Positions 17,001 to 29,896 of a stretch of DNA of 64,000 nt are shown here, in pieces (position 1 is the first letter of the stretch; each line of letters opens with the position of its first letter). The stretch comes from Volvariella volvacea V23. Lineage: Eukaryota > Basidiomycota > Agaricomycetes > Agaricales > Pluteaceae. The DNA lies in contig KB722759.1 in assembly GCA_000349905.1 (NCBI GenBank), positions 327,520 through 391,519 on the forward strand, in the 5' to 3' direction. The notes under the pieces are model-generated. The model was not told where the DNA came from, did no database searches, and saw only the letters and a list, made by a program, of their open reading frames with translations. A program made the position numbers and the translations under genes.

Positions 17001-20000
17001 CTCCTTTGAACGTCATCCCCGCGTGGATCGTGCAAATTCTTCAGGTTAGTACCGCAACATGTGTGTTATATGCGTGCTCATCAATAGACATTCGTAGACC
17101 GGCGTTGCACTTAAACGGATTGCTGTCTATCTCGACGAGGACGAGGTCACTCCTCAAGTCTCATCTTTGAAGAAAGATTTTTCTGAGCCCAGTGTCGCTT
17201 CTGACGATGGCACAGAGAAAGGATTTGGAATAATCAACGCCTCATTCAAATGGAACGCCGTCGAGGAAGATGAGAAAAAGAAGGATGCTGTCATCGAGAG
17301 CGCCCATAGTAGTCCATCAACTTCCACAAGCACCACCAGTCCACCAGAGAACACCAAGGGTCGAAGCGGCTTGCATGGGCACTCTGTTGAATCGCCTAGC
17401 TCTGTGTCAACTTCGATGTCATCTCCGACACTCGAAGATGGTTCCAGTTCTGCTGCTGGGAGCACTTTTGATATCATTGAGGCTGCAGATCATGAATTTG
17501 AACTTCGGGACGTTAGTATCATATTCCCAGAGGGAAAATTGACTGTCGTTACGGGACCTACAGCTTCTGGCAAGACTGCTCTCCTTGTAAGTAGCGAGGT
17601 CATAGCTCGTCGTAATGCAGCCAGCTGACCGCGACCACCACTTGTAGATGGCCTTATTGGGCGAAATGACCATGCTACCAAATTCCTCCCCCGGAAAGCT
17701 TTTGCTCTCCAAAAACCCCTCGCTGATCGATGAACATGGAAACATGCATGCGGTCTCGTATGCTGCTCAGACGCCGTGGTTACGACACCAGTCGATCAAG
17801 GACAACATCTTGTTTGGATACCCATATGACGAGGAACGGTATAACCAGGTCGTGGAGTGCTGTGCGTTAATACCTGATTTGGAGATGTTGGAGGATGGAG
17901 ATGCGACGGAGATTGGTGCTAGAGGAGTGAGTTTGAGTGGTGGTCAGAAAGCGAGGTATGGTTTATTGTTTTCTTGATTTCATGGTATGTTGATGTGTGT
18001 GATAGGGTGGCACTCGCACGGGCTGTATACGCGAGGACGAGATATGTTTTGCTAGACGACCCTCTCAGCGCCGTGGTAAGTATGAGTATTTGGTAATGGC
18101 CGAATAGAAGCGGGTTGATGGACGGAAATTCTAGGATAGCCACACTGCTCGGTTCTTGTTTGACAGGCTTCTGCGTGGGCCACTCTTGCAAAACAGGACT
18201 GTGGTACGTAGCCAAGTTGCACCAGATAAGGTAAACAATAGGTAACGCCTACTTTGTCCAGATACTCGTGACGCATCATGTCGACCTCGTGCTCCCGGGA
18301 GCTCACTACCTCGTTCGAATGCTAGACGGAAGGATTGACACTCAAGGAACTGTCGAAGACCTCCGAGATCAGGGAGTGTTGAATGCCATTGTACACGACG
18401 CGTCAACGGAGGTTCCTCAGGAGGAGGTTACATCTTCTGCTGATCATGCTTTGGAAACGACGGACGCTCAAAAGGGAACACAGGAAGATACTCCAGGCGC
18501 AGCTACTGGTGAAACCAAGAAACCGAAGAAGTTGATCAAGGATGAACATCGAGAAACGGGTGGCGTGAAGTGGGCGATTTACAAGAGCTATCTTAAGGCT
18601 TCGTGAGTTTTTCGATGTTGATCCTATCTACGATATGTTCATACGATCTTCCGTTCAGTTCCTACTGGATTTGGGTATTCCTGTTCTTCATGATCATTGT
18701 CAATCAGTTCCTGGGTATCACCGAGAAGCTTTGGATTATGGTAAGTCCTCGCTTTAAATTTATAGCCCAATAGTGTTCTTAACCCCATAGTAGACCTGGG
18801 GCTCAGCATACGGTTCGAATGAGCCTACAAGTCCTTACGCTTTCACATCATTTGCAACTCCGGAACACGAAGTGCAAATGGACGGATACCTTTCAAGCCA
18901 CCAGCACAGCAATTCATACCAGGTAATCCATGCCACGGGCAAGACAGTCTTTGGATACCCGCTGCCAAGTGCTCAGGAGCACCCGCTGTTTTATATTGGA
19001 GTTTACGCCAGCATTGGGTTGATTAGCGCATTAGCCAGCGTGATGTCGATTACTGCTCAGTATACTGGAGCATTGAGAGCTTCGAGGATACTTTTCAAGT
19101 GAGATTATGGTCTCTTCCGTTGTACTTGCCCTGGCTAACTAGACCTTCGTCTACAGACGATTATTGGTTACCGTTGTGCATGCGACCTTCAGATTCCACG
19201 ATACCACTCCTCAAGGTGTGTTCCTAGCTTATCGTCGTCCCATTCCTAGCTAATGATCTTAGGCCGAATGTTGAATCGGTTTGGAAAGGTTGGCACCTCG
19301 TGTATTTCTAGATTTATCAAACTAAACAAAATTCTAGGACATTGAGACCATCGATTCATCCCTTGCTGGCTCCCTACAAGCGGTCAACTCGTCTCTCGCA
19401 AGCTTCTTCGCGTCCATCCTTACTGTCGCGTACGTGGCAAACCCTTCGCTACTCTGCTTAATTGACGCCTTTCTAGTGTGGTTTTCCCAATTTTCCTGCT
19501 TCCTGCATGCCTCATCGGGTTCGCCTATCGTGAACTCGCAGTCGGCTACCTTAATACGGGTCGCGACCTCCGCCGAATGGAATCAAACACCCGATCTCCA
19601 ATCTTCTCCGATTTCGGTGAGCTCCTGGAAGGGATTGTAACTGTCCGGGCTTTCTCCGCGGAGAGGAGATTCCTGGATGCGTTACACCACAAAATTGATG
19701 TCACGACACAGGTATCTAATGCGTAGTTGGCCACTTGAATGTCGTATGAATCGCTAATTACTGCGCATTAGATGTGGTATACTTTCTGGATGACAAATCG
19801 TTGGTTATTGCTTAATTTTGATGCTCTGGGAGCGGCAGCGGTGCTTGTCACACAGCTGTTGTCCATTGCAACCCTGAGTTCGGGGGCTGGCCTTGCTGGC
19901 CTGTGTATTACCAGCGCAATGGCCTTCACAACTTCGGGTATGTGCCTCCGGTGTAGTGTTGCATTTAGCACTGACAGTCTCGTAGTTTATTGGGCTTGCA

Positions 20001-21543
20001 GATTCTGGACAGGTAAGCTTCACTGTACTCATTTAATGGCATTGTTTACTAAACGTCCTTGATAGCCCTTGAATTGGATCTTAAGTAAGTGAGAATGCAT
20101 CTTTAACCTACACGCGACGCTAACATCAATCAGTTCTGTGGAGCGTGTCGTGGAATAGTACGTAGCAGTGTTCTACTCCTACTCTCCTCTGCTAACCGTT
20201 GCCACAGTCTCGACCTTCCTCAAGAGCCTCCTGCAATCATTGAGAGCAATAGAGTACCTGCTTACTGGCCCTCTAGCTCTGCTCAAGGCGATCTCATTTC
20301 TGTCGAAAACCTTGTGGTCAAATACGCGCCGGACCTACCAGCAGTTCTACAAGGTGTATCATTTGGCCTGAAAGCTGGTGAACGAATCGGCCTTTTGGGG
20401 CGTACTGGTGAGTGATCTAAGCTTACAAGTCGGAATTCAGGTAGGAACTGATATTCCAAATTAGGAAGTGGAAAGTCCACTCTGGCCATGAGCATCCTAA
20501 GATTTGTCCGTGATTTCTTTCTGCGATGTAATGCTTTCATCTGATGTCATGACGTAGGTTGATCCCGCCGAGGGTCGTATCGTCATCGACGGAATCGACA
20601 TTTCCACAATTGGAATACAAGATTTGCGTTCTCGAATTGTAAGCCTTCTCAATCAATCCAGATACGCGGAACTAACCCTTGAAAAAGACATTTATTCCAC
20701 AGGTAGGATAACACCCAACCAGCGGTCTTCTGCGTGCATTTATCACACGAAATAGGATGCAACTTTGTTCTCTGGAACACTTCGTGATAATCTAGACCCT
20801 TTCCGTGAGTTATACGATTAGCACGATAGTCATGCACTCACAACCACTCCTAGATGAGCACACTGACAGCGAGTGTCTTGACGTACTCCAACGGGTGCAC
20901 ATGATCAACCCAAGCTCCCGTGAACTAACACCGAGTTCATCGCATGCCCCATCTCGCACTGCTTCCTCACACAATCTCGTCATAGGGGATTCTCCAGACT
21001 CCCTTCGGAGTAGAACACCTACGGAAACCGATTCGAAGACGACCATCACTTTAGACACACAAGTTTCTCCGGGCGGAACCAACTTCTCTCAAGGACAGAG
21101 GCAGCTCATTTCGATGGCCAGGGCACTGCTGAGGAGGAGCCCAGTGATTGTGCTTGATGAGGCTACAAGTAGCATTGACTTCGCTACTGATGCTAAGATA
21201 CAGGCTACGATTCGTGAAGAGTTTACTGAATCGCTGTTGTTGACTGGTACGAAAATATGATTATCACCAAGGGGTATTTTAACTGACGATCGATTCATTG
21301 TAGTTGCTCATCGTCTTCGAACCGTTATTGACTATGATAGACTAATCGTATTAGACAAGGGAAAGGTAAGCCAACAATACACAAGGGTGCCTCATTATGC
21401 TAATTATGCCCAAGATCGTCGAGTTCGATACACCTTGGAATCTTATCCGGAAGGAAAATGGCATCTTCCGAACGATGTGCCTGAAAAGCGGCACATTTGG
21501 TGAGCTTGAAGCTGCTGCAAGGTCCAAGGCAGAGAGTGCATAA
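14005..21543 (+). CDS. ABC transporter, subfamily C (MRP/YOR1-like)
   Basis: Full-length ABCC-type exporter in a cellular membrane. Start [14 protein letters not shown] at 14005; stop TAA 21541-21543; some 20 or more short introns. The order is an N-terminal hydrophobic region (14080-14660), TMD1 (about 15300-17010), NBD1 (Walker [12 protein letters not shown] near 17550; signature [10 protein letters not shown] near 17930; Walker [12 protein letters not shown] near 18035), TMD2 (about 18650-20010), and NBD2 (Walker A GRTGSGKST split by an intron near 20400-20470; SQGQRQL near 21090; [12 protein letters not shown] near 21145; H-loop VAHRLRT near 21305). NBD1 has Asp in place of the catalytic Glu after Walker B, the usual asymmetric state in ABCC proteins. 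A Lys/Glu-rich linker (15780-16060), broken by an intron, lies within TMD1. The substrate cannot be read from sequence; glutathione conjugates or xenobiotics would be typical. Confidence 0.92.
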
Positions 21544-22164
21544 TGTTGTCTCGCTATGTTTGCTTTTTCCATTCCATTTGTGTATTATACACTTGCTATC
21601 CTATTGAAAACAACGTGAGCCGTTTTATACGCAATTTGCTCTTGTTCATCATGGGGTGAGATGACAGGCGAAAGGTAATCTTGGATCCGTTTCGAACGTG
21701 CCTCGGGAGGAAATTCAATAGAAGAGGAATTGTAGGTCGTTAAGGTAATCGTGATAAGTTGAGAGTTGAACCTGTTGCTCAATATGTGCATGTTATAAGA
21801 TAAGGAATCTTTCCTAGTACACATCCCATTGATGATAGCCATCATTGTGGTGGTGGGCCCACCGTTCCTTGAATTTGGTGCTATTTACATTGCCACAGAT
21901 GCTTGCTTGCTATAAGTCCCCAATTTCATTGGCATCAGTCAAGATTGCTAATTTCGTCGTCCATTCAACTCCAAAAAGTTGCTCCCCGGTGTCAAGTCGG
22001 CCGCCAAGTCAATAATCTATGCCTTCGAATACCCAGACATAGAATGATAGACTGAATCGTTCAGATTCGTGGGTCTCATTATTGATATAATCCATGTTCT
22101 TATTTGTTCCACTCCTCTTCAATCCATTATTCGTTCCATGTCGGTAAGGCCTCCCTTATCCAAT
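21544..22164. other. Intergenic, no gene seen
   Basis: 3' flank of the ABC transporter and 5' flank of the Hsp70-like relic. No supported coding sequence. A functional Hsp70-like gene should have a start and ATP-binding first exon at the right end of this stretch, but only degraded sequence is seen there. Confidence 0.5.
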
Positions 22165-24539
22165 AGTACACGCATATCTCTCCGGCTGATAGCTGGCGTA
22201 CACCTTTAGCGTCCTCGAACCGCGGATTCCCCCTGTCATTAAGAGTGTCCAGAAGTATGGATTTGTCACAATCTCGTGCCGCTGCCTCTTGTTCAGTAGC
22301 CGTCTTTGATTAGATAGCCTCAAGGAGAAGCAAACGGAGACTCTAAAATACCTTCTGTAATCGTTTACGATCAAAACGGGAATACTCGCGCTATTGGGGC
22401 TGAGGCGGAAGAGGAAGCGTTTAAGGAACAGATAGAAGAGGAGGGTTTGATCGAAGTGAGATGGTGCGTCGTCCTTATTTTTTTACTTCTGCAGTGTTCA
22501 AGATATGACAATGCACAAAAGGTTCAAGTTGCATCTCCGGCCAATGCACTTGCATGCCTCGCAGTCATTTGACTGGATTCCAGAGATACAGTTGGGCAAG
22601 AGCGCTATCCGCGTTTTAGCTGATTTCATGGCGTACTTGTTTGAATGCACGAAAGATTATATCATTGATTCCTCTGTTTTTAACGGACAGCATATATGGG
22701 ACTCCGAGAAGGATATCATCTTCACACACCCCAATGGGTGGGAAGGAGCTCAACAAGAGATGATGCAACGTGCAGCAGTTATTGCAGGCATTGTTCCAGA
22801 TACGATAGAAGGTCGAGAGAGCATCCGATTTGTTACTGAAGGGGAAGCGAGTCTTCATTACTGTGTCTCTCATGACATCGTTCCGAAGTCCTTGAAAGTT
22901 GGTATTTCTTATCTTCTCTCATCACTCGCTTTATGGGTTCGTGTTACATAGAAAGAAGACGCGGTTCTCGTTGTTGACGCTGGAGGCGGAACAATTGACA
23001 TCAGTGGATATGCAAAAAAGTTGGACAATGAGTTCCTATTCGAAGAGGTAGCTGTTCCTGAATGTACGACAATTTGACACGCCATTCTTTTCTACAATTG
23101 TTGACCTCATTCGTTGCCCTTAGGCTATTTTCATGGTTCAATCTTCATAACTCGCAATGCAAAGCTCTTCCTGAAAGGTACGCTTAATAGATAAAGACAT
23201 GTACGCTTTAGATCTTACTCTCTTTAGACTTCCTCCGTGGTTCCGAGCATCAAGCATCCATCGCTCACATAGCTGAATGCTTCGATAAAACCACAAAACC
23301 CACCTTCCGCAATGCAAATGGGCCCTCCTTCATCCGGTTTGGTGGATTGGGGGTTAACGACCCACAATTCAACATTCGTTCAGGAAAAATAAAACTTGAT
23401 GGGTGAGAGACATTTTCGTATATGCATGCACTGCTATCTGATTTTACAAAAGGGGCCAAGTTGCTACCTTCTTCCAGCCTTCAATTGACTGTATCGCCGG
23501 CTCAATTGAAGATGCAAAACATAAGAGACAAATCAAGGTAGGACACCATCATGAAGAATGTTCCTTGTGTCTGCCCGAATAACAAATATGAATGTAGGCC
23601 GCATTTCTTGTCGGTGGCTTTGCAGCGAGTGATTGGCTATTCAATTCCCTCCGGATAAGGTTTCAGGATCGTGGTGTTGCTTTATGTCGTCCCGAGCAAG
23701 CCCCGTAAGTGGAACTAGTTTGGTTACTACTCCGTCAATGAGTTGATATTCTTCAAGGGGGAAGGCTGTTGCTGATGGAGCCATTTCGTTCCATCTTGAC
23801 CACTATGTTGATACCCGTATTGCCAAATTTAACTTTGGTATAAAATGCAGGACCCATTATAATTCTGCTGATCCAGACCACATACAACGTCGGTCAGCAG
23901 TATTTGTAGACATTGATGGAAAGGAAAAAAATTAAAGGCCATTTTTCCATCATCATTCCAAAGGTTTCTTAATTTCATTGGATCACTATTGCCGGCCCTA
24001 ATTAATGTCTACTGGATAGGGTACACAAGTTGCTGAGGCAACAGAGTACAGGGCTCATTTTTCATTAACACGGAAATCTTTGTATGATCTAACTATCAAT
24101 GCCTCAATATACTGCTATCGGGGAGAGTTATCTATGCCTCGATGGGTTTCTAAGGGTAAGCTAGCTTAATGAAAGTTATCTTATCTAAGCATATCACAGG
24201 ACCTGAGATGGATTGGGAAGTAATGGGTACTGTATCTGCTGGTGCACCAGGTTTAGCAAGCATTGCAAAAGAATATATAAGTCCTATAACTGGTGAAAAG
24301 TTCTATAAGATTAAATATGACGTCATCCTTTTGTTTGGACTTACAAAGTTTGAAGCACAAATATCCTGGAAGGAAGATGTAAGTGGAGGTTCTGACATTT
24401 GATATGCTAAGCTAAATTTTACTTGCCAACATAGGATGTAGAAAAAAGGTGAAAATCATATTAACATCTTTGTGGTGATTGCACACTTACATGAACCAAT
24501 AGAGGTCCTGCTTCTATCATATATACAAATGATACTTAA
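22165..24539 (+). pseudogene. Hsp70/HSPA12-like ATPase-domain gene, decayed
   Basis: Actin-like ATPase protein of the HSPA12-type Hsp70 families that are expanded in agaricomycetes. Recognisable pieces in order: AYTFSVLEPRIPP (22196-22235), GDSKIPSVIVYDQNG (22340-22385), FKLHLRP, the phosphate-2 motif VVDAGGGTIDISG (about 22970-23005), FLVGGFAASDWL (about 23605-23640), and the C-terminal LLFGLTKFEAQISW. A short split C-terminus ends at TAA 24537-24539. Two kinds of damage are visible. The first phosphate loop is degraded, with TGA TAG in frame at 22187-22192. An A7 run at 23925-23931 carries one A too many: reading stops just after it, while homology resumes one base over as KGHFSIII. The A7 shift alone could be a sequencing error; the two stops are less easily explained. 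Downstream introns keep good splice sites, so the loss looks recent. Confidence 0.75.
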
Positions 24540-24974
24540 AATCTATAATCAATGCATTGGTAGTAAATAAAGCTACTTACTAACATGTTTTCATGTTCTA
24601 GTGTAATTGTACAATGGGAGATATAAATGCCATCAAGTCTACTAGCAACACTTTGTACAGATAGTGAATAGCCTTTCTGAGGGTGAGGGAATAATGATTG
24701 CGATTACCTCATTTAGGTGAGGGGGTGCTACTGCCACCTTTTGAAGTTCAAAGTGCAAGGCTGCATTTCGCATGTTGCGCTTGCTATTTTTGTCCAAGCG
24801 CTACCAGGCTACAAATACAGCGAAGGTGCAACAGTACATTCCAGGCTGGGTGGCACAAAATCAAACAATACAGCTTAAATAAACGGAATAATCTAATAAG
24901 CCGAGGCCTCTGACGCAAGACAGCTAACAATCAGAATGCCAATGTAAATGCAAACGAGAACGTGGGTAGGAGGA
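24540..24974. other. Intergenic between convergent 3' ends
   Basis: AT-rich stretch between the Hsp70-like relic (+) and FunK1 copy D (-). No coding sequence seen. Confidence 0.5.
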
Positions 24975-27122
24975 TCATTTCCGCCGCCGAAATTCTTTAG
25001 ATGAGCGTGAACGTGTGATGACAGGGGGAATGTTGGATATATTCAGGCAGGCCGATCTCAGACGTTTCTTGAGAGGCAAATCATCTGTGTCGACTTTGTC
25101 CACTATTGGTGCCTTCCGTTTCCGCTTTGCGTGATGCTCTGGCATAGGTTTCTTCAGTGGCAAATCATCAGAGTCCTCAGATGGTGTCCTCTTTCGCTTC
25201 TTGCTCGAAATGAGGTTCGACGATGGTGAGGCTACTGGAATCGTTGGTTTAATATCCTCTGAGGACTCCGAGTGCAATGCTGAAAGCGCCTTGTCGATCG
25301 CTGACAGAAATCGGTCATAGATTTCTTCTGCGTTGTACGATGATCCAGGGAGCGGGATGGGAAGTGACTCCTCAGGATTTAGCTGCCAGAAAATCGCTTG
25401 GAGATCGCGTAGAAGATGGACGAACACCTCTCCGAAGTATGGCGAGACGTGTAGGGCAGAGTATTCGTCAAAGGAGGAATGTTGCTCTGCTTTGCTCTTG
25501 ATATGCTCGTCTAGATCATCCTGAAGCCATGCTTGCAACATTGACGGTAGTTCCGACTTCTTTTGACCAGGTCCTTCGTAAGCGATGCAGATCCAGGTAA
25601 GGACGTAAAAGAAGGATTGTAGGTCATCGAGATAGTCATGGTGATTGTAACCAGCATCCAGGATCTTGAGCGACGTGAAGGGCCCATTCTCCTAAGAATA
25701 ATAAGATAAAGTGAACCTAGTAATGGAGCTTAGAAACTTACATCAATGCGAGGTGGTGGATAGTTGACTTTCTTCCTCGTAAGCCACTTGGCTTTATCCA
25801 GCCCAATCAGTACTCCCCGATTACCAGGTCCATTACCATCACAACCAAGCTGAATATTTGCGATGTTAATATTCCGATGAAGGATCCTTGACCTCCTCAG
25901 ATTTCGATGCCCTGCACCTCATTAGATTTCGGTTTCAAAATAGTATTATAACGTACCTGCGACGGCATCCCGAAAGGCGGACAAAAGGTGTATCCGACTG
26001 TTAAAGTGTTCGATTGATCGGCCGCTTGGACCCGTTACGGTGAGGCGGATGAACTGTCGATTCTCGAAGAATGATGGAGTCAGGTTATACCATAGCGACG
26101 CTGTTACCTCTCCCGTCTCATGCGATACCAATTGCGCGACCCCATCCAATCCTCGAGCCTTTTCCAGAAACTCCTCTTCTCTTTCAGCCCCCACAAGACG
26201 CCATTTCTCTTTGATAAAGTACGACTTGAAGAGTTTGTGAGCTGTCCAATGGACCGTTCCGTGTCCGACAAGACCTGTAAACTGATCGATAGGCTGACAT
26301 GGAGAGAGATCAAGCTCAATGGGCATATATTGTTCGTCGAGGGTTTGAATGACGCGTTTCTTGTCTCTCCACTTCACAGTGGCATCGAAGCCTAATGCTG
26401 TCACGTCTGGCGAAGCCGCGGCCAAGAGCCACCGTACGAAGGTCTCTGGATCCTTGTGGATGTCGAGTGGATTGGAGAATAGGCAACCGCTCCGATCGAA
26501 TTGGTAGAGTTGGAGGTTGCCTTGCTCAAGAATCATAGTACAAACAAAACGTCGGTTGTATTGAGCCTGAATGCAGTTGCTATCCAAGAATGAGATATAT
26601 CAGTTAAATCTAATTAAAGGAAATCAGGACTCACTGCGCGAAGACACCCATTTGCGCGTGCAACCTCTTCGGAGAGAGTGAGCACCTTGGCCTCATTGCA
26701 ATTGGGGTTGCGCAGGCAGAATACTCCATATCCTCAGGAAATTCATCGTTCTCAAAAGCAGTTCCACCACGCCCTACTACCATAATCTCCGGTTCCATCG
26801 TCAGTCGCCCGATTTGTTGGGGTGGCTCTCCGCAAACAACTTTACGATCTGGTATCTCAAAGTACGCTATAATCGCTTCGATTGTTGCTGCGAGCTGTGC
26901 ACATAAGTCCCTGAGAGAGGTCCTTGCGCGATATAATGAAGTCCATTTTCGTGATTTGGAGTTATAAAGTCCACTATCTTTGACGAAGGATTTGATGTGC
27001 AATGCGGTAGTTGGATCTGGAGGGAATGCTGCGTCCGTGTATCTGGATAATCCTCCGTGCACGCGCCCAATGGGATCTAGTTCTCTTGAGAGGCGAAAGT
27101 GAAGAGATTTGAGCGTATCCAT
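24975..27122 (-). CDS. FunK1-family probable pseudokinase, type 2a, copy D
   Basis: Start MDTLKSLHFRLSREL at 27122, the position matching copy C; an open frame continues upstream to 27479 but overlaps the shared promoter and is not conserved. Exon 1 is 27122-26635 and exon 2 begins at 26579 with NCIQAQYNRRFVCT. Landmarks: YQFDRSGCLFS, FVRWLLAAAS, Lys in YFIKEKW, HRNINIANI (catalytic Asp replaced by Asn) and GLDKAKW (metal-binding Asp replaced by Gly). Hallmark YLDDLQSFFYVLTWIC near 25640-25595. The tail has KRKR, two DDLPLKK motifs and ends RSRSSKEFRRRK, which would suit nuclear import. No frame breaks seen. With both catalytic Asp residues gone, phosphotransfer is unlikely. Head-to-head with copy E, 402 bp between the ATGs. 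Confidence 0.85.
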
Positions 27123-27524
27123 GGCAAGGAAATAGCGATAGATACGGGCTGCTGTGGTCGTAGTGGAAGCGCTCGTGGCACTGGGACAACAAACTCCTGC
27201 GATCACGTGCGTTTTCCACGCCACGTCCTCGTTCAAGGGTACTACTGGCACTCCAACTAGTACGTACCAATTCCCGAGTACAACCCTGTATAGACATTGT
27301 ATTTGTAAAAAGGTAGTTAAATTCAGGCTGAGAAGTTTTGTTAATACTTTGAAGTAGTTTTCAACTCTGCAGTAGGTTGGAGTTGTGCTCGGAAATTGCC
27401 GCACTGGCCGAGCAACCCTGCGGCAATATTCCCCAGACTTTATTGTTACCCTAGTGGTGGCATTAGCCTCCATCTCCATTCATTGAAGACTATTAACGAC
27501 AGCGTATCTCACACTCTCCCCAAC
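27123..27524. promoter_or_regulatory. Shared divergent promoter region of FunK1 pair D/E
   Basis: This 402-bp gap separates two oppositely transcribed FunK1 genes. It has AATTGCCG at 27394-27401 and the inverse CGGCAAT at 27421-27427, 19 bp apart, resembling the CGGCAATTGCCG palindrome in the B/C gap. A CACGTG-containing ATCACGTGCG lies at about 27202. Bidirectional use is inferred. Confidence 0.5.
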
Positions 27525-29896
27525 ATGCCTCCCAGAACTAGACGGGCTACTGCAGCCGGTCTAGTCACCACTCCTCGCCATAAAGACCGTTCTCATATTC
27601 CTTCCGGAAGTGCCGTGGTCCAACCTCTGCTCGACACCCCTTATGCAGATAATACGGAAGCAGCGCCCTTACGCTCCACTGTAGCTAACATTAAGAAGAC
27701 CTTATTCGCACAGTTCAAACGCCCCGGTGCTAAAATTGAAGGTGGCCCTGAATATACCAAGAATGCCTTGAAGCCGAATGCCACTACTGCTCGGAGAATC
27801 GACGCGTTCCTTGCCAGAACTGACTTATATGACTCAGATTCTATGCGCTGGGTAAATATACCACGTACACCTGAAGCAGAAGATGAGCTATACAACCCTC
27901 TGGTGGAGATTTTTCAATCCACATTGGATGAATTTGGCGTCATGGATCGACATGTTACGAATACAAGCCCATACAAGGTCAAGCATAAAGAGACAAGCTC
28001 CAAAGAAGTATTGTGGTCCTCGCCGGATATCATGGTTTGTGACAAGGGATTCTGCGGCATGGATATTTCTCAGGCCAAGGATCATCCAACCTATGCCACC
28101 TGTATCGCGCCAATTGAGGTGAAATGTCACAAGAATATGAACGCAAAGGAGAGGATTCTACAAGTTGGCGTTTACGCTCGGTGAGTTTAATTGCGACATC
28201 AGGCGTTCCACAGCAACACTGACGTTCCTTATCAGTCAATGCTTTATCGAGCAATTCGGCAGGATGTATTTGTACTCTGCGGTGATCACGGAGAATCACA
28301 TCACTCTCTACCAACTGGATCGTTGTGGCGTCATATATTCGGACCGTGTGGACTATCACGAGGACCCAAACCGGTTTATTTGTTGGATCCTTGGTATGTG
28401 TTCCAGCAATGCGAAAAAGATTGGATTCGACAGCACCGTGCGTCACGAGGGAGAGCGTACTTTCGTTAAAGCCCGAGCTGGAGCAGCAAAGCGTCGTGTG
28501 GAGTTTAGGGTCGAAGAAATCCTTGAGCTCCATCCCCCTATGATATGCGGAAAGGACACTATCTGTCTCTCGGTATGGAGCACCGAAGTCGGTGAGAAGG
28601 TCATAAAGCAATTTTGGAGGTCAACCGCACGAGAACCAGAGGAAAAATTCTTGGCTCAGGCGAAGGGCTTGGAAGGAGTGGCTCAAATGGTGGCATGCGA
28701 AATCCTGTACAAAGTCTCCGAGTTTCGGTGCACTGCGCAACCACCCGAGTTTAGAGATCGTGAGTTTGTACGCATTACGTTTGAGCACTATGGCAGCACC
28801 ATCGAGGAATTTGTATCCGAATTGCAGCTGCTCTGTACATTGAGGGACGCGGTGGCGGGTATGGACTATCTCGATGTGCGTATTGAAAATTTCCGACTCA
28901 CGTATATTGGTATTAGGACATCAGAATTTACACGACAAAGGGATATTACACCGCGACATTCACATAAAGAATGTTCTCTCTGGAGATATGAGCTACCCTG
29001 GGAATAGGGGTATAATCATCGATCTAGGGCAATCCATTTTTCTTGGAAGAACTGACAGCTTAGCAGGAAAGGACCTACGTACGGTAAGTTCAAATAGGCA
29101 TCCCTACTCACAAGGTTTGCTAAGCTTGGGACAGGGCTCGCGTGTGTTCCAGTCCATCAGTGTGCTCATGAGCACTAAGCGGCCCCACAGCTATCTCGAC
29201 GATTTGGAGTCCTTTTTCTATGTCATACTGTGGATCTGTGTGGCATATCGCTCCCCGAAGAAACTTAAGCAACCCCTTCCAGGGATTTTGAATAAGTGGT
29301 GTCTAGACGACCCAACCCTATGTGGTAGCGTCAAACGCATGGACGTGACCGATCGATACGAAGAAGTAATCGAACCTTTGATCTCCAAGTCATTTGGGAA
29401 ACCGTTCAAGGACCTCCTCAGGCAGTTGAGGGAGATTGTGTGGGCTAGGTATCCCCGGGATTTGATGTCGTTAAAGAAGACGAAGGCTCAGCAAACCGTG
29501 AAAGAAGTTCAGGAGGAAGCAAAGCCCATTTACAAGCAATTTATCAAGGCCATCGACACAGCGATTCTATGCGTCCAAAATGCCTCAGCCTCTAGCCCGA
29601 TTGGAACCAACGTAGACGATGACACTGAAGTCGATGATACGGTATCTGAAGACGACAATTTCTTAAATCCTGACTCAGAGATGTCGGAATATGTCCAGCC
29701 CAAGCGGTATCGTAGCGACGGGTCTTCCGAGGCCCCTTCCTCTCCTGGTCAATCGCGCACACCCAAACGAGCTCGCGTCGTTAGTCTAATTTCTAGCAGT
29801 GACGATTCGGATAGGGAGCTGCCATATAGTTCGCCTCTTCAGCGACGCGCTAGCATGAGCACCAATGGGAAGGCCTATGCTGTGGCTGAGTCGTAA
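27525..29896 (+). CDS. FunK1-family protein kinase, type 1a, copy E
   Basis: Start MPPRTRRATAAGL at 27525. The type 1 leader contains LLDTPYADN, then SPYKVKH and SSPDIM as in copy B. Exon 2 begins QCFIEQFGRMYLYS. Landmarks: YQLDRCGVIYS, FICWILG, Lys in KVIKQFW, HRDIHIKNV, IIDLGQS in the DFG position, and RTDSLAGKDLRT in the activation segment. Hallmark YLDDLESFFYVILWIC at about 29193-29240. The tail is acidic then basic and has APSSPGQS, TPKRARV and an ISSSDDSD run of possible phosphosites. Three introns sit at the same places and phases as in copies B and C; no breaks. Partner of copy D, in opposite order to the other pairs (here type 1 is on the plus strand), so this module is inverted. Catalytically competent by residues; substrate unknown. 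Confidence 0.88.

Noticed and set aside
27123..27479. N-terminal extension of FunK1 D to 27479
   Set aside because: It overlaps the shared promoter, has no counterpart in copies A, C, G or I, and the ATG at 27122 aligns with their starts.
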